Assembly (NCBI GenBank): GCA_029582165.1
Contig: CM055879.1
Location: 31,902,830 to 31,966,829 of the forward strand
Direction: 5' to 3'
DNA: 64,000 nt
Source: Portulaca oleracea
Lineage: Eukaryota > Streptophyta > Magnoliopsida > Caryophyllales > Portulacaceae
Position numbers and translations under genes: made by a program. Below, one piece after another: positions 10,882 to 22,109 of the stretch. Under the pieces are notes generated by a model. It was not told the DNA's origin. It saw only the letters and a list, made by a program, of their open reading frames with translations, and did not search any database. The first letter of the stretch is position 1, and each line of letters opens with the position of its first letter.

Positions 10882-12668
10882 TAAATATATAAAAGTAATA
10901 TATTCGAATTTTGAAATACTCAACCCAGAATGATTGTAGGGGTTAACGACCAATCATATTAAAGAAAAAAATCGATTTAAAAATACAGTAAACAATTCTC
11001 GCCAATCAAATAAAAAAAATAGATTTAAAACAATAATAAACAAAAAGCCTAATCAGATTAGGAGTCTACCTTATCTAATTAGAAATCTACTTCCCAACCT
11101 GATTAGGAGTTTAACTCCCACCCAAATCCAATTAGGAATCTACTCCCCACCCAAATCTAATTAGGAGTCTCCTTCCCAACCTAATATATAGACATCCAGG
11201 CATCTTTCATTCTCTTCCAATCTGTTATATTATAGTAAAACTAACCTGCTTCTTTGTTCCATCTTGGGGTTTTGGTTGGTACTTGTATTGATTTTTTATG
11301 TTTCTTCACTTTCTTGATTTTATTTTGGGGTTTTGGTTGATATTTAATTCTATCGCTTTTTTGCTTTTTGATTCAATCGTGGCCTAATTTCGTGTTGTTT
11401 TATGCGTTTTCAATTTTTCAGTTGCTACATATTGGTTTTGTTTCACTTTGTTTCCGAGCCAATAATGTTGGCCAATTCGGTCTGTTATGCTTTAGTTTGT
11501 TCCATATCTTCATGTCTTTAATTTTAGACTTTACCTTCAATTCCAATAATGTTTAGATAAAAGGTTCATCAACTACTATTATTTTCATATGAATAATTAC
11601 AGTTTCATTTTCATTTGGTTTGGGTTTTAGCAATATTTTCTATGTTTTGAGTTTCCAGTTTTCCCTATTATTTGAAGAATGAAGTGGATAATTTTGTTGA
11701 GAAATAGGCAACAAATCCTCATACCGAACTCAGGGATTTGAATGCGATGAAGGCATGAAGTTAGCAGAACTGAGGGCATTTGATGGGTAATAGAGTGGCG
11801 CGATGGTCTACATTTTGGCTTCATGCTTGAGTTTTGGTTGTGGATAGATCAGCCAAGAGTTCGTATTTTTTGATCTTCTATGTGTTGAGCTTTATTTATT
11901 CAGAAGGCATAAAACGCGACTCAAGGATCCGTTTCTTTACTTCTCTTTTCCCTTCTACTGTCAACAATCTAATTCGTGTAAACCCCCTTTTTTTTTGTAT
12001 GTCATTAGTTCCTTACTTTCAGCTTTTATTTGTAAGTAATTTCTACCTTTTTTTTAAAAAAAATATGTTGGTCTTAAAAAATGAAAATTTTTATTCTGGT
12101 AGGATGCCTCCGAATCAAGAACTAAATATCATAATATTTTGATTTGCATTTGCTCTAAAATTTAGAACAATACTTTCCTACGATTTTAAGTGAATTTATA
12201 TCATTTGTCCAATTTTTTTTTATTTTTTTCTAATTTTTATGATTTTTTCTCCTTTATTCCTCACAAAAGTCATAATAATTACTAGGATTCTCAAAAAAAT
12301 AATTTAAAGATTCTTTTGGTAAATAGGGAGGTAGATTTGGTACCCAACACAATTTTAATTTTTTTAGGACCACCATAATACAAAAAAAAGTAAAGACTAC
12401 TAACATATAAAATCTTGAAAATAGGGATTACTATAGACCACTAACTTGGAAAAAAATACATATATGTAAGGAGTATGACATGGTACGCTTATAATTTATG
12501 TAAGGAGTGTTTAGTTTCTGTTCAATATATCAATTTTTATGGTATATTTTCATTTGATAGTATGATATTTTGTTGTTTCTAAATTGTATTTATATTTATC
12601 ATTTTAACTTTTTAAAATTAAAATAACTATTTTATTAAATCCCATACATAACATGAATGTCAGACTAG
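10882..12668 (+). mobile_element. Older Helitron B, fused head-to-tail to Helitron A
   Basis: Directly after the CTAG of Helitron A comes TAAATATATAAAAG...tcgaattttgaaata, which aligns to the 5' start of Helitron A lacking the first few bases. The right end at 12633-12668 is a decayed terminal hairpin (cccatacataacatga against cccgtgcatagcacga, differences mostly G to A and C to T) followed by CTAG at 12665-12668 and then TAATAATAAT. No protein is recognised; open frames at 11368-12142 show no family features. Gene-free apart from a minisatellite at 11045-11185. Confidence 0.7.
11045..11185. repeat. Minisatellite, about five units of 28-38 bp
   Basis: Repeated words of the form ctaattaggagtctac followed by tccccacccaaat, with unit length variation, inside Helitron B. 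Confidence 0.7.
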
Positions 12669-12937
12669 TAATAATAATATATTTACCAACATCAAATATA
12701 GCATAAATACCTAAAATAAGGTACGCGTCACATAAACAAACTTATGTATAATACTAATATTTTAACAGCACCAAGTAATAACCAATTAAATTACTATGGA
12801 TTAAAAGGAAAACATGTATGAAATCCGTATATAATTGTAATATATAAATCTATACTCACTCAGCGAGAATGCATCATTTATCACATAAATATATATATAT
12901 CAGTTTATAACACAATGAACCATACAGTAATAAAGCA

Positions 12938-13291
12938 AAAAATTGCTTAGAGGTATCCTCTATTTTGCGGAAACTATTTTTTGGGGACCACATTATTAGA
13001 AATTGTATTAGGGTGAACAGTGTTGTTAAATATCTATTTTTTGGGGAAAAAGTCGCCGGAAATGGTCAGAATCCGGCTAAAAATGTTAAAAGACTAACTT
13101 ACCCTTATATTAATTGTAAAATTACTAACTCAACCCTTGAAACTAGCTATTCCTTTCTGACCATTTCCGGCGACTTAGTCCCCAAAAAATAGATATTTAA
13201 CAACACTGTTCACCCTAATATAATTTCTAATAATGTGGTCCCCAAAAAATAGTTTCCGCAACATACAGGATACCTCTGAACAATTTTTTGG
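12938..13291. mobile_element. Foldback MITE, family F1 (well preserved)
   Basis: Inverted arms of about 120 bp are almost identical. The left reads aaattgcttagaggtatcctc...gcggaaactattttttggggacc...cgccggaaatggtcag. The right is its complement, ending cctctgaacaattttttgg. A spacer of about 60 bp separates them. A degenerate relative is at 50838-51355. Open frames on both strands here are by-products of the inverted arms. Confidence 0.85.
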
Positions 13292-13630
13292 TAATAAAGA
13301 TATCAATAAAATGACGATGGCACCGATGATAGCAACAATGATGATAACTATACTAACAATTATATACATGCTCTTTAAACGATTCTAGCATGTAATGTTC
13401 AATAGAAATAAAAAGAAACTCAATTTTTTCACACAAAACACATAATATGCAATCGTGTTAGCTAAGTAAATTTTTATAATGATAACTGAAATAAACTGTT
13501 AAATGATAGAATTTTACATTTGTGATGATTGTTTCCCCTTTCCTTTGGTATCTAAAAACAAAACATGGAAAATATGTTGAAAAATGAGATGGTGACGGTG
13601 TTAGTTGCGTTTTGGGAGGGAAGTCAGCTG

Positions 13631-13671
13631 GTGGTGGTGGTGGTGGTGGTGATGGTGGTGATGGTGGTCGT
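13631..13671. repeat. (GGT)n / (GATGGT)n microsatellite
   Basis: Seven GGT units followed by gatggtggt repeats. The 13.3-13.8 kb stretch around it shows no gene. Confidence 0.85.
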
Positions 13672-13801
13672 GGTCGTATGGTTATATGGTTGGTGAGTCA
13701 AGGCAAGGTGACAAGGAGTAGAGTTGAAAACTATGTTTTAGTCTCAAACAAGTTATTTTGATTGTCCTTCACTAACACCAATTATATTCTGGTTTGTCAA
13801 T

Positions 13802-13995
13802 GAGTTTTAGCTTAAGTGGCATAAGGGTGAGAGGTTTATTCTCCCCATCAGGGTTTGATCTCTAGTGACCACAATTTCCTTGGTGGGAATTGTTGGTGTC
13901 TTTGGGAGGCTCTTTGTGGGTCTCATAGTGGTGTTATCCCTGAGATAGGGAACTCAATAGATGACTCGACTTACCAATGGAAAAAAAATAAATAA
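13802..13995 (+). mobile_element. tRNA-derived SINE with imperfect target duplication
   Basis: An A-box-like TAGCTTAAGTGG (about 13809) and a B-box-like GGTTTGATCTC (about 13852) have the spacing of an internal Pol III promoter. The element ends in a short A-rich tail (ggaaaaaaaataaataa). The flanks attctggtttgtcaat (13786-13801) and attctgatttgccgaat (13996-14012) look like an aged target duplication of about 16 bp. Confidence 0.6.
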
Positions 13996-13999
13996 ATTC

Positions 14000-16670
14000 T
14001 GATTTGCCGAATCAACTGCATGGAACCCAAGCTACACGTGACCATACTTTGCAAGATGACAAGATTGAGCTGGGGTGATTGACTTTGAGGTTGATAATAT
14101 AATGTAGTGTGAGTGCTAAGTGAATGCAGAAAATATTTCAGAGTTGGGGAGACATTGGAAATTTATTACAGTAGAATTTGATAGGGGAAGCATTTTCCCC
14201 CTTTGCCAAGATCAATACTAGAATATGGGGAAATTGGATTGTTATTGTAGACTATTGAGGCTTACTAGTACGAATAAATTGTAAATTTCCCTTTTACTTC
14301 ATCTATAATATTGTCAAACAAAGTCTCTGAGGGGTGTATTGAGAGAGCATGGGGAAAAACATTAGTTTTCCATTCTAGTTTGATTTATATAAAAGAGATA
14401 TACTCTCGAGAAATAGGGAGAAATTATAAAATTAACTACTAAATACTTTTGTTGAATTAAGATTAAATTTTGGTATAACTTGAGATGGACATAAATTGGA
14501 CTGTTCATACTCGATTGGATAAAAATTTGGTCAATAAAACAAACTTGAATATTTATGCAAATAAATTTTGGTTTTTAGAAATAACTAAAATTGCAATTGT
14601 TACATCATAATTGTAGCTATTTGCCTCAAATATCCTCATCATGTGTCGAATCCACTTTAAGTTTTCATACAGGCCAAGGGAACCATTAAACTCCAGCGAC
14701 TCAACCTTAATGTCATGGAAATCATCTTGGGGAGGTCAATCTTCTCTTATTCTCCTTGGAGTCATCAAATCGACTCACTATCCTCACTAATTGAACTCCC
14801 ATAATGAGTTGAGTGAGGAGATGAGAGTATTTCTTTACTTCTTAATCGGGAACGATAATGGAGGTGGGCTTGGATTTGAGCTAGTTGATTAGTAATGGCT
14901 CCAAGCATGTCTTGCAAGGAAGAGATCCTTGTCTTCCAACCCTTTAACTCGAGCTTCTTAAAAAGATAGTCCCATTTAAAATTCATGTTGTTGGCTGGAT
15001 CTAACTTGATTTGGATCAATTTCATTATCTATCTCAAGAGAAAGGGTGTAGCACGATATGTGTTTGGGAAATTGTTGTGGAGTTTTTTTATATTCTTGTA
15101 GCTAGGCTATGTGTTTAGGCTAGGGTTCTTTGTACTTATGCATAAAATAGAGAAAGTAAGAACAAAAATGAAGGGAGAAAAGAGGGGGGGAGGGGCAATC
15201 AATGGAAAGGAAAAGCAAGGAAATCAAATTCAATGCAAATAATGAAAATGGAAGCAAACCAAGTCTAGATTTGCTCTACTACTAAATAGAGCATTTTGTG
15301 TTGGAAATATGGAGAAACACGGTCACTTGCACAAGATGAGGGACCACTTGAGTAGCTAGCACTAGGAGTCGATGGTTAAACCCGTCTCCCCTTAAGACTT
15401 ATTTACTGGACCGTGAATAGACTTAAGAGTAAAACCTAACTTCTTGTAAGCAAAATACAAGATCTCTCAAGAAGTTGTTGCAGTTCAACACCTTATGAGT
15501 TGTGTTGAAGCTCTCTAGGACAATAGAAAGAAGAGATTGAGGTGTGTTGAATGAGTGAAAATCATCCAATATTTATAGGAGTTGGAGCATTCAATACTCA
15601 TTCAAACTTGACAATCAAAATAGCATGATTTGGGGGCTTTGTCTGTGGGGTTTGACCATCATTAAGGGGTTAATCTAGACTGAGAATATCGGTCAAGAAT
15701 AATCCCAAAATATCCCACGCATTAATGCCCAAGGCTTGAATCATGGGATTTTGAAAAAGAGCTCGATTGGGCTCCAACACGGACCATGTTAGCCTCAACA
15801 CAACCCGTACTGAACCAGTACGGTCCGTGTTGACCCAATGAGTCTTTTTCTGACTCTCTGGATGCCAACACGAGTCGTGTCATACCTGACACGGTCCATG
15901 TTGGGTCCATTTCACTTAGTAAGCTTGATTTTGATCTTCCTGATCAATCCTTAGCTTGCAAGTCAAATTGTTTATTGAATAGTGGTGGATTTTCCGTTAT
16001 TTATTCATAGTGAATTTATTAGTTCTTGGATAGTGGTAATACCTTTAGTCCAAGTCCATATTCAATTCAATTTCGCAAGCATTTGTTAGTTTGTATGTGT
16101 GATTCAATCATCTCTCACCCTCATCATCAACTCAGATGATTTTGCCCCCACAAAATTATATATTTAGTATTAGAGCAAATTGATGTTTGGGATCGGCTTT
16201 CTTCATACTTTTAAATGTAAAATAAATATTATAATGCCTTCTTTATCAGGAAAAATTTTCTTAGAAAAAACTTTCCCGTGAAAAAGTTTTCCAGCAAATA
16301 TTTTCTTGGGAAAAGTTTTAAAACAAAATCAAAAGAAAAGAAAAAAGGGATCTTCAGCCCTCTTGTTTCTCTTCCCCTATTTTCTCGTTAGAAACTCTAT
16401 CCTGTCGCCTCCAATTTTTTGGAGTTGAAATCGACCCTTTTTTCCAATGGTATGTCCCAATTTGATACATTTCTATTCTAATTATGACTTTAATTTTAAA
16501 TTTTGATGACCAAAGTTTGTCTCTTCATTCATAAGAGTTAATTAGCTTACCAAAATTGTATTCCCAAAAGTACGACAATAATTTTGGCATTGTTGCCATG
16601 GAGTTGCTTCCCAACCTTAGAGCTCGCTTGAGGATTCACACACAAGTCTTTGAAAAATCACAAAACAATA
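14000..16670 (-). other. Gene-poor region with possible LTR-retroelement remnant
   Basis: No intact gene is seen. On the minus strand an 86-codon frame (15025-14765) begins MKLIQIKLDPANNMNF and has a coiled-coil-like QDMLGAITNQLAQIQAHL stretch, reminiscent of the start of a retroelement gag, but it is not assignable. Upstream of it on the same strand lies about 850 bp starting TGTGGGGGCAAAATC (16152) and ending CCAACA (15300), with a TATAAATATTGG promoter-like motif near 15570. That would suit a degenerate LTR. Repeated acacggtcc(a/g)tgttg words occur at 15775-15905. No primer binding site or second LTR was identified, so this is a guess. Confidence 0.3.
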
Positions 16671-16672
16671 AA

Positions 16673-17080
16673 GGATTATTGGATGATAATACACTGAATT
16701 TTAGAGGTATTGGACAATAATGCACTGAACTTTTTTCTTGGACTCTAATACACTGAACTTTGAGGGTATTGGACAATAGCGCACTCAGACCTATTTAGCT
16801 GGTGGTTGACGCGGTGACCGTCCTACTTTGAGATGTCGTTTTTTTAATTTTTTCAGAAAAAACTTTTGTCGTGTAAGAAAGTACACATAAACAGGATGAC
16901 TAATATATTTTTTTGGAAAAAAAATAAAACGATACCACAAAGTAGGATAACCACCGCGTGAACCACCAGCTAAATTGGTCTGAGTGCATTATTGTCAAAT
17001 ACCCTCAAAGTTCAGTAAATTAGAGTCCAAGAAAAAAGTTCAGTGTATTATTGTCCAATACCATTAAAGTTCAGTGTATT
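16673..17080. mobile_element. Foldback MITE, family F2, abutting gene copy 2
   Basis: Inverted arms carry repeated words of the form ttggacaataatacactgaactttgagggtatt. The left arm is 16673-16825 and the right arm 16930-17080, with a short AT-rich centre. The right end lies 16 bp after the stop codon of cysteine-rich gene copy 2, exactly where homology with units 1 and 3 begins. Relatives are at 19481-21280, 27125-27465 and 27705-28052. Confidence 0.8.
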
Positions 17081-17096
17081 TCTACTGGCTTGGTCT

Positions 17097-17661
17097 TTAT
17101 GGCTTTTGTGTCGCCTCCTTGGTGTACAAGAATTTTGTGTCCTTTTCATATCCACCGCAATAATTGAAGCATGTTTTAAGACAGTTGACCTTCTCTTCTG
17201 CAATATTGTACATCGTAAAAAATGTTGGGTCAAATAAATGAGTGATTCAAAGAGCATAGAGTAAGGGTCTTTTTTCTTTTTTTGAACTTGAAAAATACTT
17301 GAATAAACTTACCTTGAGTTGCTTTGGTGTCACATGCGAATCCGTTATCACAACCTTGAATGCAGAATTCTTTTTTAGCGTTCTCTTTCGTTTGAAGCCA
17401 CAACTTCTTTTGCCCTTCTTCATCTTTTGGCAAGACATCTTCAGCACATTTATCTTCACAGGCACTGTCACCTTCTTTGCACTTCTCTATACACAGTATA
17501 ATCTTAAGGTATTGATCCTCCACGACCGTATCTAGAGTTGAAAATCCTGCTATAGACTCTGCGCTTGTTTTCTTTAGCTCTTCTTCCGCTATTGCGTAGT
17601 TTACAATGATTGAATTGATCAAAGCCACAACCAAAACCATTGTTAGCTTGTTTGAACCCAT
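17097..17661 (-). CDS. Secreted ten-cysteine small protein, copy 2
   Basis: Same architecture as copy 1: exon 1 17661-17313, intron 17312-17198 (GT-AG, phase 1), exon 2 17197-17097, 149 residues. All ten cysteines and the signal peptide are kept. Differences from copy 1 include Ala for Val at 13, Ala for Thr at 95, Asp for Gly at 111 and Pro for Ser at 149. The 5' UTR has a deletion of about 15 bp relative to copy 1. Its native 3' UTR is gone: a foldback MITE begins 16 bp after the stop, so any polyadenylation signal must come from the transposon. Coding sequence and intron are nearly identical to the other copies, so it looks translatable; whether it is expressed cannot be seen. Confidence 0.82.
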
Positions 17662-17753
17662 GCTTGATCGATCGATTGGAGAAAAAGATTGATTTACTGC
17701 TTCAAGATATGATATGATTTAATTGATGATGTTTTACTTGGAATTTATGCAAG

Positions 17754-17761
17754 TATTTATA
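17754..17761 (-). promoter_or_regulatory. TATA box of cysteine-rich gene copy 2
   Basis: TATAAATA on the minus strand, 93 bp before the start codon. The shorter spacing than in copies 1 and 3 (108 and 109 bp) reflects the 5' UTR deletion. Confidence 0.7.
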
Positions 17762-18278
17762 CATGTCAATTTTGGCTTACTATGTGATTTACCTTCATTT
17801 TCTCCTTAGTTGTTATATTCTTAGCAAATGTTGCATACCTTTGTATGGCTATAGAAGTTTAGATATTCCTTTCATATTTTCCCAAGGTGGCTCTGTACTA
17901 TATATGGATAATATGTGTTTGTTGGGTAGTTTCATTGCACGGTGAATTTGACTAGTCATTGGAATATTTAGTGGAGACTATTTTTAGTGGAGATTTCAAC
18001 AATACGTATTATATTTGTGAACAGTCAATTACTTTTGATCTATTTTACTAATTTATAATCGCTATATTTCAAAATTAATTTTTTAAGATAATGCACAGTG
18101 GACAATTTCTTAATTTTTTTTATTAATATATGAAAGGACAAGATATAATGAGAAGAAAGGTGAATTTAAACTTTGAACACAAATTCTTGATTCATTTTAA
18201 TTGTTAAACACATGGTCAAGGTAACCAGAAATCCAACATTATAATCAAACATCTCATAGTGTGGCAAGTCGTCATTAC

Positions 18279-18997
18279 ATTTTTTTCCCACAAGGTAAAG
18301 GAATACAATGAATCAAGATATCCTTCTGTCAAGACATCTACCTGAAATGTCGGCAAACAAAATGGAGAAGAGAAAAGGGGAGGGACTACAGTTCCATAAA
18401 AATAAAGTAGGATAGTTATGACCCTGCTTGGCCAACCAGTTTGCTGCCTGATTTCCTTCTCGATAAGTATGATGTAGAGAGTGGTCTTCAAAAAAGTTTA
18501 AAAGATACTTGATATCTTTGCTTATCATGTCAATCTGCCAATGAATTAGAACTTTGCCTTGAATCGCTTTGATGAGAATGAAACTATCACCTTCAACTTG
18601 AATTTTTGAAAAACACGATTGGATGGCTTGTTGTAGTCCGGCACGCAGAGCAAGTGCTTCTGTCATTAAGATGGATGTTGAGCTAACACGATTAGCTCCT
18701 GCATAACATAAACGACCTGAGTAATCCCGGATTAAAAATCCAACTGCTGATCCTTGGTTTTTGAGAGAACAGTTGAAATTTAGTTTTACCCAGCCAGGAT
18801 CCGGAGGATGCCAACGAATAGATGTGTAATTGTGGGCCTTCTTGGAAGGGTAAGTATTGGGGGGGGGGGGGGGACAACATTTCTTGTGAGAATCTTCTTC
18901 TGGCTCTCCACTCTGCATAACTCCTCTTTGCTCGGATGATGACCCTTGTGGAAGGCTAGTGTTACCCCCTTTTTGGGTTGGCAGCCTAGTTTTTTTG
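18279..18997 (-). pseudogene. LINE-derived RNase H domain fragment
   Basis: The minus strand is open from 18918 to 18313 (201 codons) and encodes a plant RNase H-like domain (RVT_3 type, found at the C-terminus of some LINE ORF2 proteins). Landmarks are W-x-PPDPGWVKLN, GFLIRDYSGR, TEALALRAGLQ, VEGDS and YREGNQAANWLAKQG. The first catalytic Asp is replaced by Asn (LNFN) and the last Asp is Asn (AANWLA), so two of four metal ligands are missing. A T-run at 18279-18286 followed by cccacaaggtaaag is the complement of a LINE 3' tail. Unit 1 shows the empty site; about 30 bp of target was lost at insertion. A 15-base G run (18858-18872) lies inside the reading frame. Confidence 0.75.
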
Positions 18998-19059
18998 ATA
19001 TAAATATAAAATTTAATATTTTGATATTAAATAAAAATTTCCGGTATAAGATTAAAAAA

Positions 19060-19212
19060 AGACAGTCAATTGCACAAAGTGTTCCTGCAAGCGAGGGCCG
19101 GAGAAAGGGTCTCACCACAAAGGTGTAATGTAGACAAACACAACCTTACATTTCTGCAAGAGGCTGCTTTTAGCACCCGAACTCGTGATTTCGCAATTAT
19201 CGCAACTAAATT
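19060..19212 (-). mobile_element. Au-like SINE, copy in unit 2
   Basis: Orthologous to the SINE at 5689-5850: gacagtcaattgcac at its 3' end (minus strand), a gggccggagaaaggg block, gtagacaaacacaacc and a cgaactcgtgattt B-box complement. It is inherited with the duplication, not a new insertion. Confidence 0.6.
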
Positions 19213-19480
19213 AAAATTATTTGTTTAGATTGCTCAATTATTTGTTTATGCCAAAGATACAATAGATATCTAAACTAAATTAAAATTATTATGAATACCT
19301 TGTACTTAACAATTATTTTGTTTAAAATTCTCCCACCATAATATTTCATATAAAAGTAAGTCTAAAATAATAGTGTTGCCGATTTAACAACTAATTAATG
19401 ACATATCATATACATTGAAACTTTACTGCTAATGGGCTAGACATAGTTATTGGTTTTATTTTCATCTAATAATTATGTAT

Positions 19481-21280
19481 AGGGTTTTTGGATGTTAATA
19501 TACTGAACTTTTGGGTGTTGGACAATAATACGTTGAACTTTGACCATGAACAATAATACACTGTACTTTGGGGGTGTTGAACAATAATGCACCCAGAACG
19601 ATTCCGTCAGTGGCTGACTCAGTGGTAATTCTACGTAGCAGCAGTGGTGAAGCCAAGATTTAAAGGCAGGGGTGTCAAGATAAAATTTAATAAAAAAGAC
19701 TAATTAGAGTCTGGCGAAATTTATGATTTAGGGGTTGACAAGGACCTTGCTGACAATAAGCTCTCCTTACCTCATCGCGCTAATTTGGATGATAACTTGA
19801 AATTGGTTTTCTTTCATTCGGGTCTGTAGGAAGAGCTTTATATCAACACGAGCTCTCTTAGAAGAAGAGGGATTAGTGACTGCCACTGGGGGTGGATCAT
19901 TGTCAGATGATGGATGAATACTTTCTTGAGGCGACGGGGAATTTTGTGTCGCAGAACCTGAATCATGCGATGTTAACTTTATAAATTCAAAATATCTACT
20001 AAAGCATATTCATATTTGATTATTAGAAATCAACAATTAACAATAACGAAATCACCATCTCATAACAATATTTTAATTTGTAGCCAATCAATCAAACAAA
20101 TAAATTACATAGTTTGAATTATGAATATTTAAACAAAATAAAATCAAGAACTCTAATCGTTCTATTCAATATATTGCTATTTCATCACAAAATACTCAAA
20201 TTTATTAATTGTTCAATGCAAATTTAATTATTAGAATCAACAATAAACAATGACAAAATCACCATCTCACAAGAATGTTTTAATTTGTCACCAATGAATC
20301 AAATGAATAAACTACATAGTTTGAATTATGAATACTTGAACAAAATAAAACTAAGAACTCTAGTCGTTCTATTCAAAGATTGTTATTTCATCACAAAGTT
20401 CACAAATATATTAATTGTTCAATACAAATTTAACTAAAATTAATAAATTAAACATAATAACTTACAAAATAACATACCTCAATTCAATTATTTGATCAAT
20501 TGATGCATGAAAAAGGCAAATTGAACTAGTGGAGTGGTAGAAATACACAAATAGTCGCAGGAAATTAACGGCGAGCAACATGCGTATTAATTAGGGTTAA
20601 ATCAAAACTTCTAAAATTGGGCTTTAGGGCGTCGAACTCCTGACTCCATTGTACAGGCGCCCGACGTCGCACAGGAACAAAATACTTAATATGTAATCAA
20701 GCTAGATCGAACCCCTGACCTCAGGTCCCCAGGAAAGAGAGACGCGCCCGTAACATCAACTATCAAACCATCAGTCAACTAAGACATTATTGCACATTTA
20801 TTCCACAAATTAGTATATATATTTTGTTTAACTATAAAATAGCTCTAAGCTAATTTTTCACCCCCAAAAAAGCTGGGGGGTCAATTGACCACCCTTGACC
20901 CTTAATAGCTTCGCCCCTGTGTAGCAATGGAGGAGATGAACTAACACAAAAATATTTAAACTTATGACATATCAACTAATCCACGTATAAACAAAGAGAA
21001 TCAACTTTGAAAAGAGTAAGAAAATTATAAAATCACAGAGTGTGTTTTCACTAGCAATTGTATAAAATTATCTTTGCTTGTGTAGATTAGATGACATGTG
21101 ATAAATTTAGATATTATTGAGCTAATTTATCTTCTTGGTCTGCCATGTAAAATCGCCACCAAGTCGACCACCGTTGAAATCATTACGGGTGCATTATTGT
21201 CTAATACCCCTTAAAGTTCAATACATTATTGTCCAAGGTCAAAGTTCAGTGCATAATTTTCCAATATCCCAAAAGTTCAG
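19481..21280. mobile_element. Foldback MITE, family F2, split by an hAT-like insertion
   Basis: The left arm 19481-19641 (ttttggatgttaatatactgaacttttgg...acaataatgcaccc) pairs with the right arm 21120-21280. The centre is occupied by the hAT-like element at 19642-20919. Unit 1 has the uninterrupted site (tgtataagagaaagttagg). The right end lacks the outermost bases present in other family members. Confidence 0.8.
19642..20919. mobile_element. Non-autonomous hAT-like element, copy 1
   Basis: Terminal inverted repeats CAGTGGTGAAGCC and CAGGGGCGAAGCT (right end read inward), with the adjoining AGGGGTGTCAA and GGGTGGTCAATTGACC words, fit the plant hAT type. The flanks cgtagcag (19634-19641) and tgtagcaa (20920-20927) are an 8-bp target duplication with two mismatches. 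Length is 1278 bp with no transposase. Inside are two tandem copies of a block of about 208 bp (20017-20223 and 20224-20431) and a tRNA-like segment (20695-20780, complement) containing a GGGGTTCGATC B-box. A homologous element is at 58105-59294. Confidence 0.8.
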
Positions 21281-21302
21281 AAAGTTAGGAGTGTTATAGA
21301 AA

Positions 21303-21303
21303 G

Positions 21304-21381
<78 letters not shown>

Positions 21382-21755
21382 GAAGGGCCTTTTAGTGAGA
21401 AGGAAAGCATGGAAGATCTTGGCCTTTGATCAAAGGATCTATGGTTGGGATAAATTTGGAGTTTTAGTTTATTTTTAGAAGTGAAGTGTAATGATGAGGG
21501 GGATTAGTTTTTTTTTCTAAATGTTCTCACGTGAGAACATATCAAGAGGAGTTTTTTTTTTTTTAATCAAAGATGGGAAGCCCGATACAATTCAGCAGTC
21601 AAAATATTCACGCTCATACATGCATTCAGTCCAGAGCGACTCTCCAGCTGCTCCCATTCATTTCTCAACGTTTCCCCATCATTTCAGTCGAGGATTTCAT
21701 TCTAAAACGAACACAAACTTGGCCTTTGATCAAAATCCACCAATCATCTTTTACC

Positions 21756-21801
<46 letters not shown>
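21303..21801. mobile_element. (TA)n-flanked element, Micron-like, copy 2
   Basis: A core at 21377-21757 lies between (TA)n tracts (21303-21376 and 21757-21801). Ends are agtgagaagggcc and the complement of atcatcttttaccatt; the word ggcctttgatcaaa occurs near both ends. A perfect 20-bp palindrome lies at 21521-21540. Units 1 and 3 have only a short tatatat at this place, so the empty site is known. Confidence 0.7.
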
Positions 21802-21803
<2 letters not shown>

Positions 21804-22109
21804 TGTCAATAGTTAGTTTCTCATTTGCTTAGGGTGTCGCGGAAAGTAAATAAATGATTCTAATGTCCATTCTCCACATATATAAATAGGCAAAGGTAAA
21901 TAAGTGTTGTGCTAATTTTAATATTATTGGAAGTGCACACACACATATATGATCATCAAGAATTTCATAATGTAACATACATTATAAAATAGTACGATTT
22001 TTGATAAAAGAACGTAATTAGGACTTTTTGTGTTAATATACTAAAGAATAATAAGAAGGAATAAACATGACCTAATTCTTATTTAATATTCATTGAGTAA
22101 ATCACTTAA

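Larger units (their letters stand above)
17081..22107. repeat. Duplicated unit 2
   Basis: Collinear with unit 1 (4.39-8.52 kb) once four insertions are removed: a LINE piece at 18279-18997, a foldback element with nested hAT at 19481-21280, a (TA)n-flanked element at 21303-21801, and the absent 2 kb block of unit 1. The last homologous block (21955-22107) matches 8368-8519 plus the few bases after the Tourist MITE. Confidence 0.85.

Noticed and set aside
16174..16190. tagtattagagca read as a retroelement primer site on the plus strand
   Set aside because: Several mismatches to the initiator-Met site and no LTR end directly before it.
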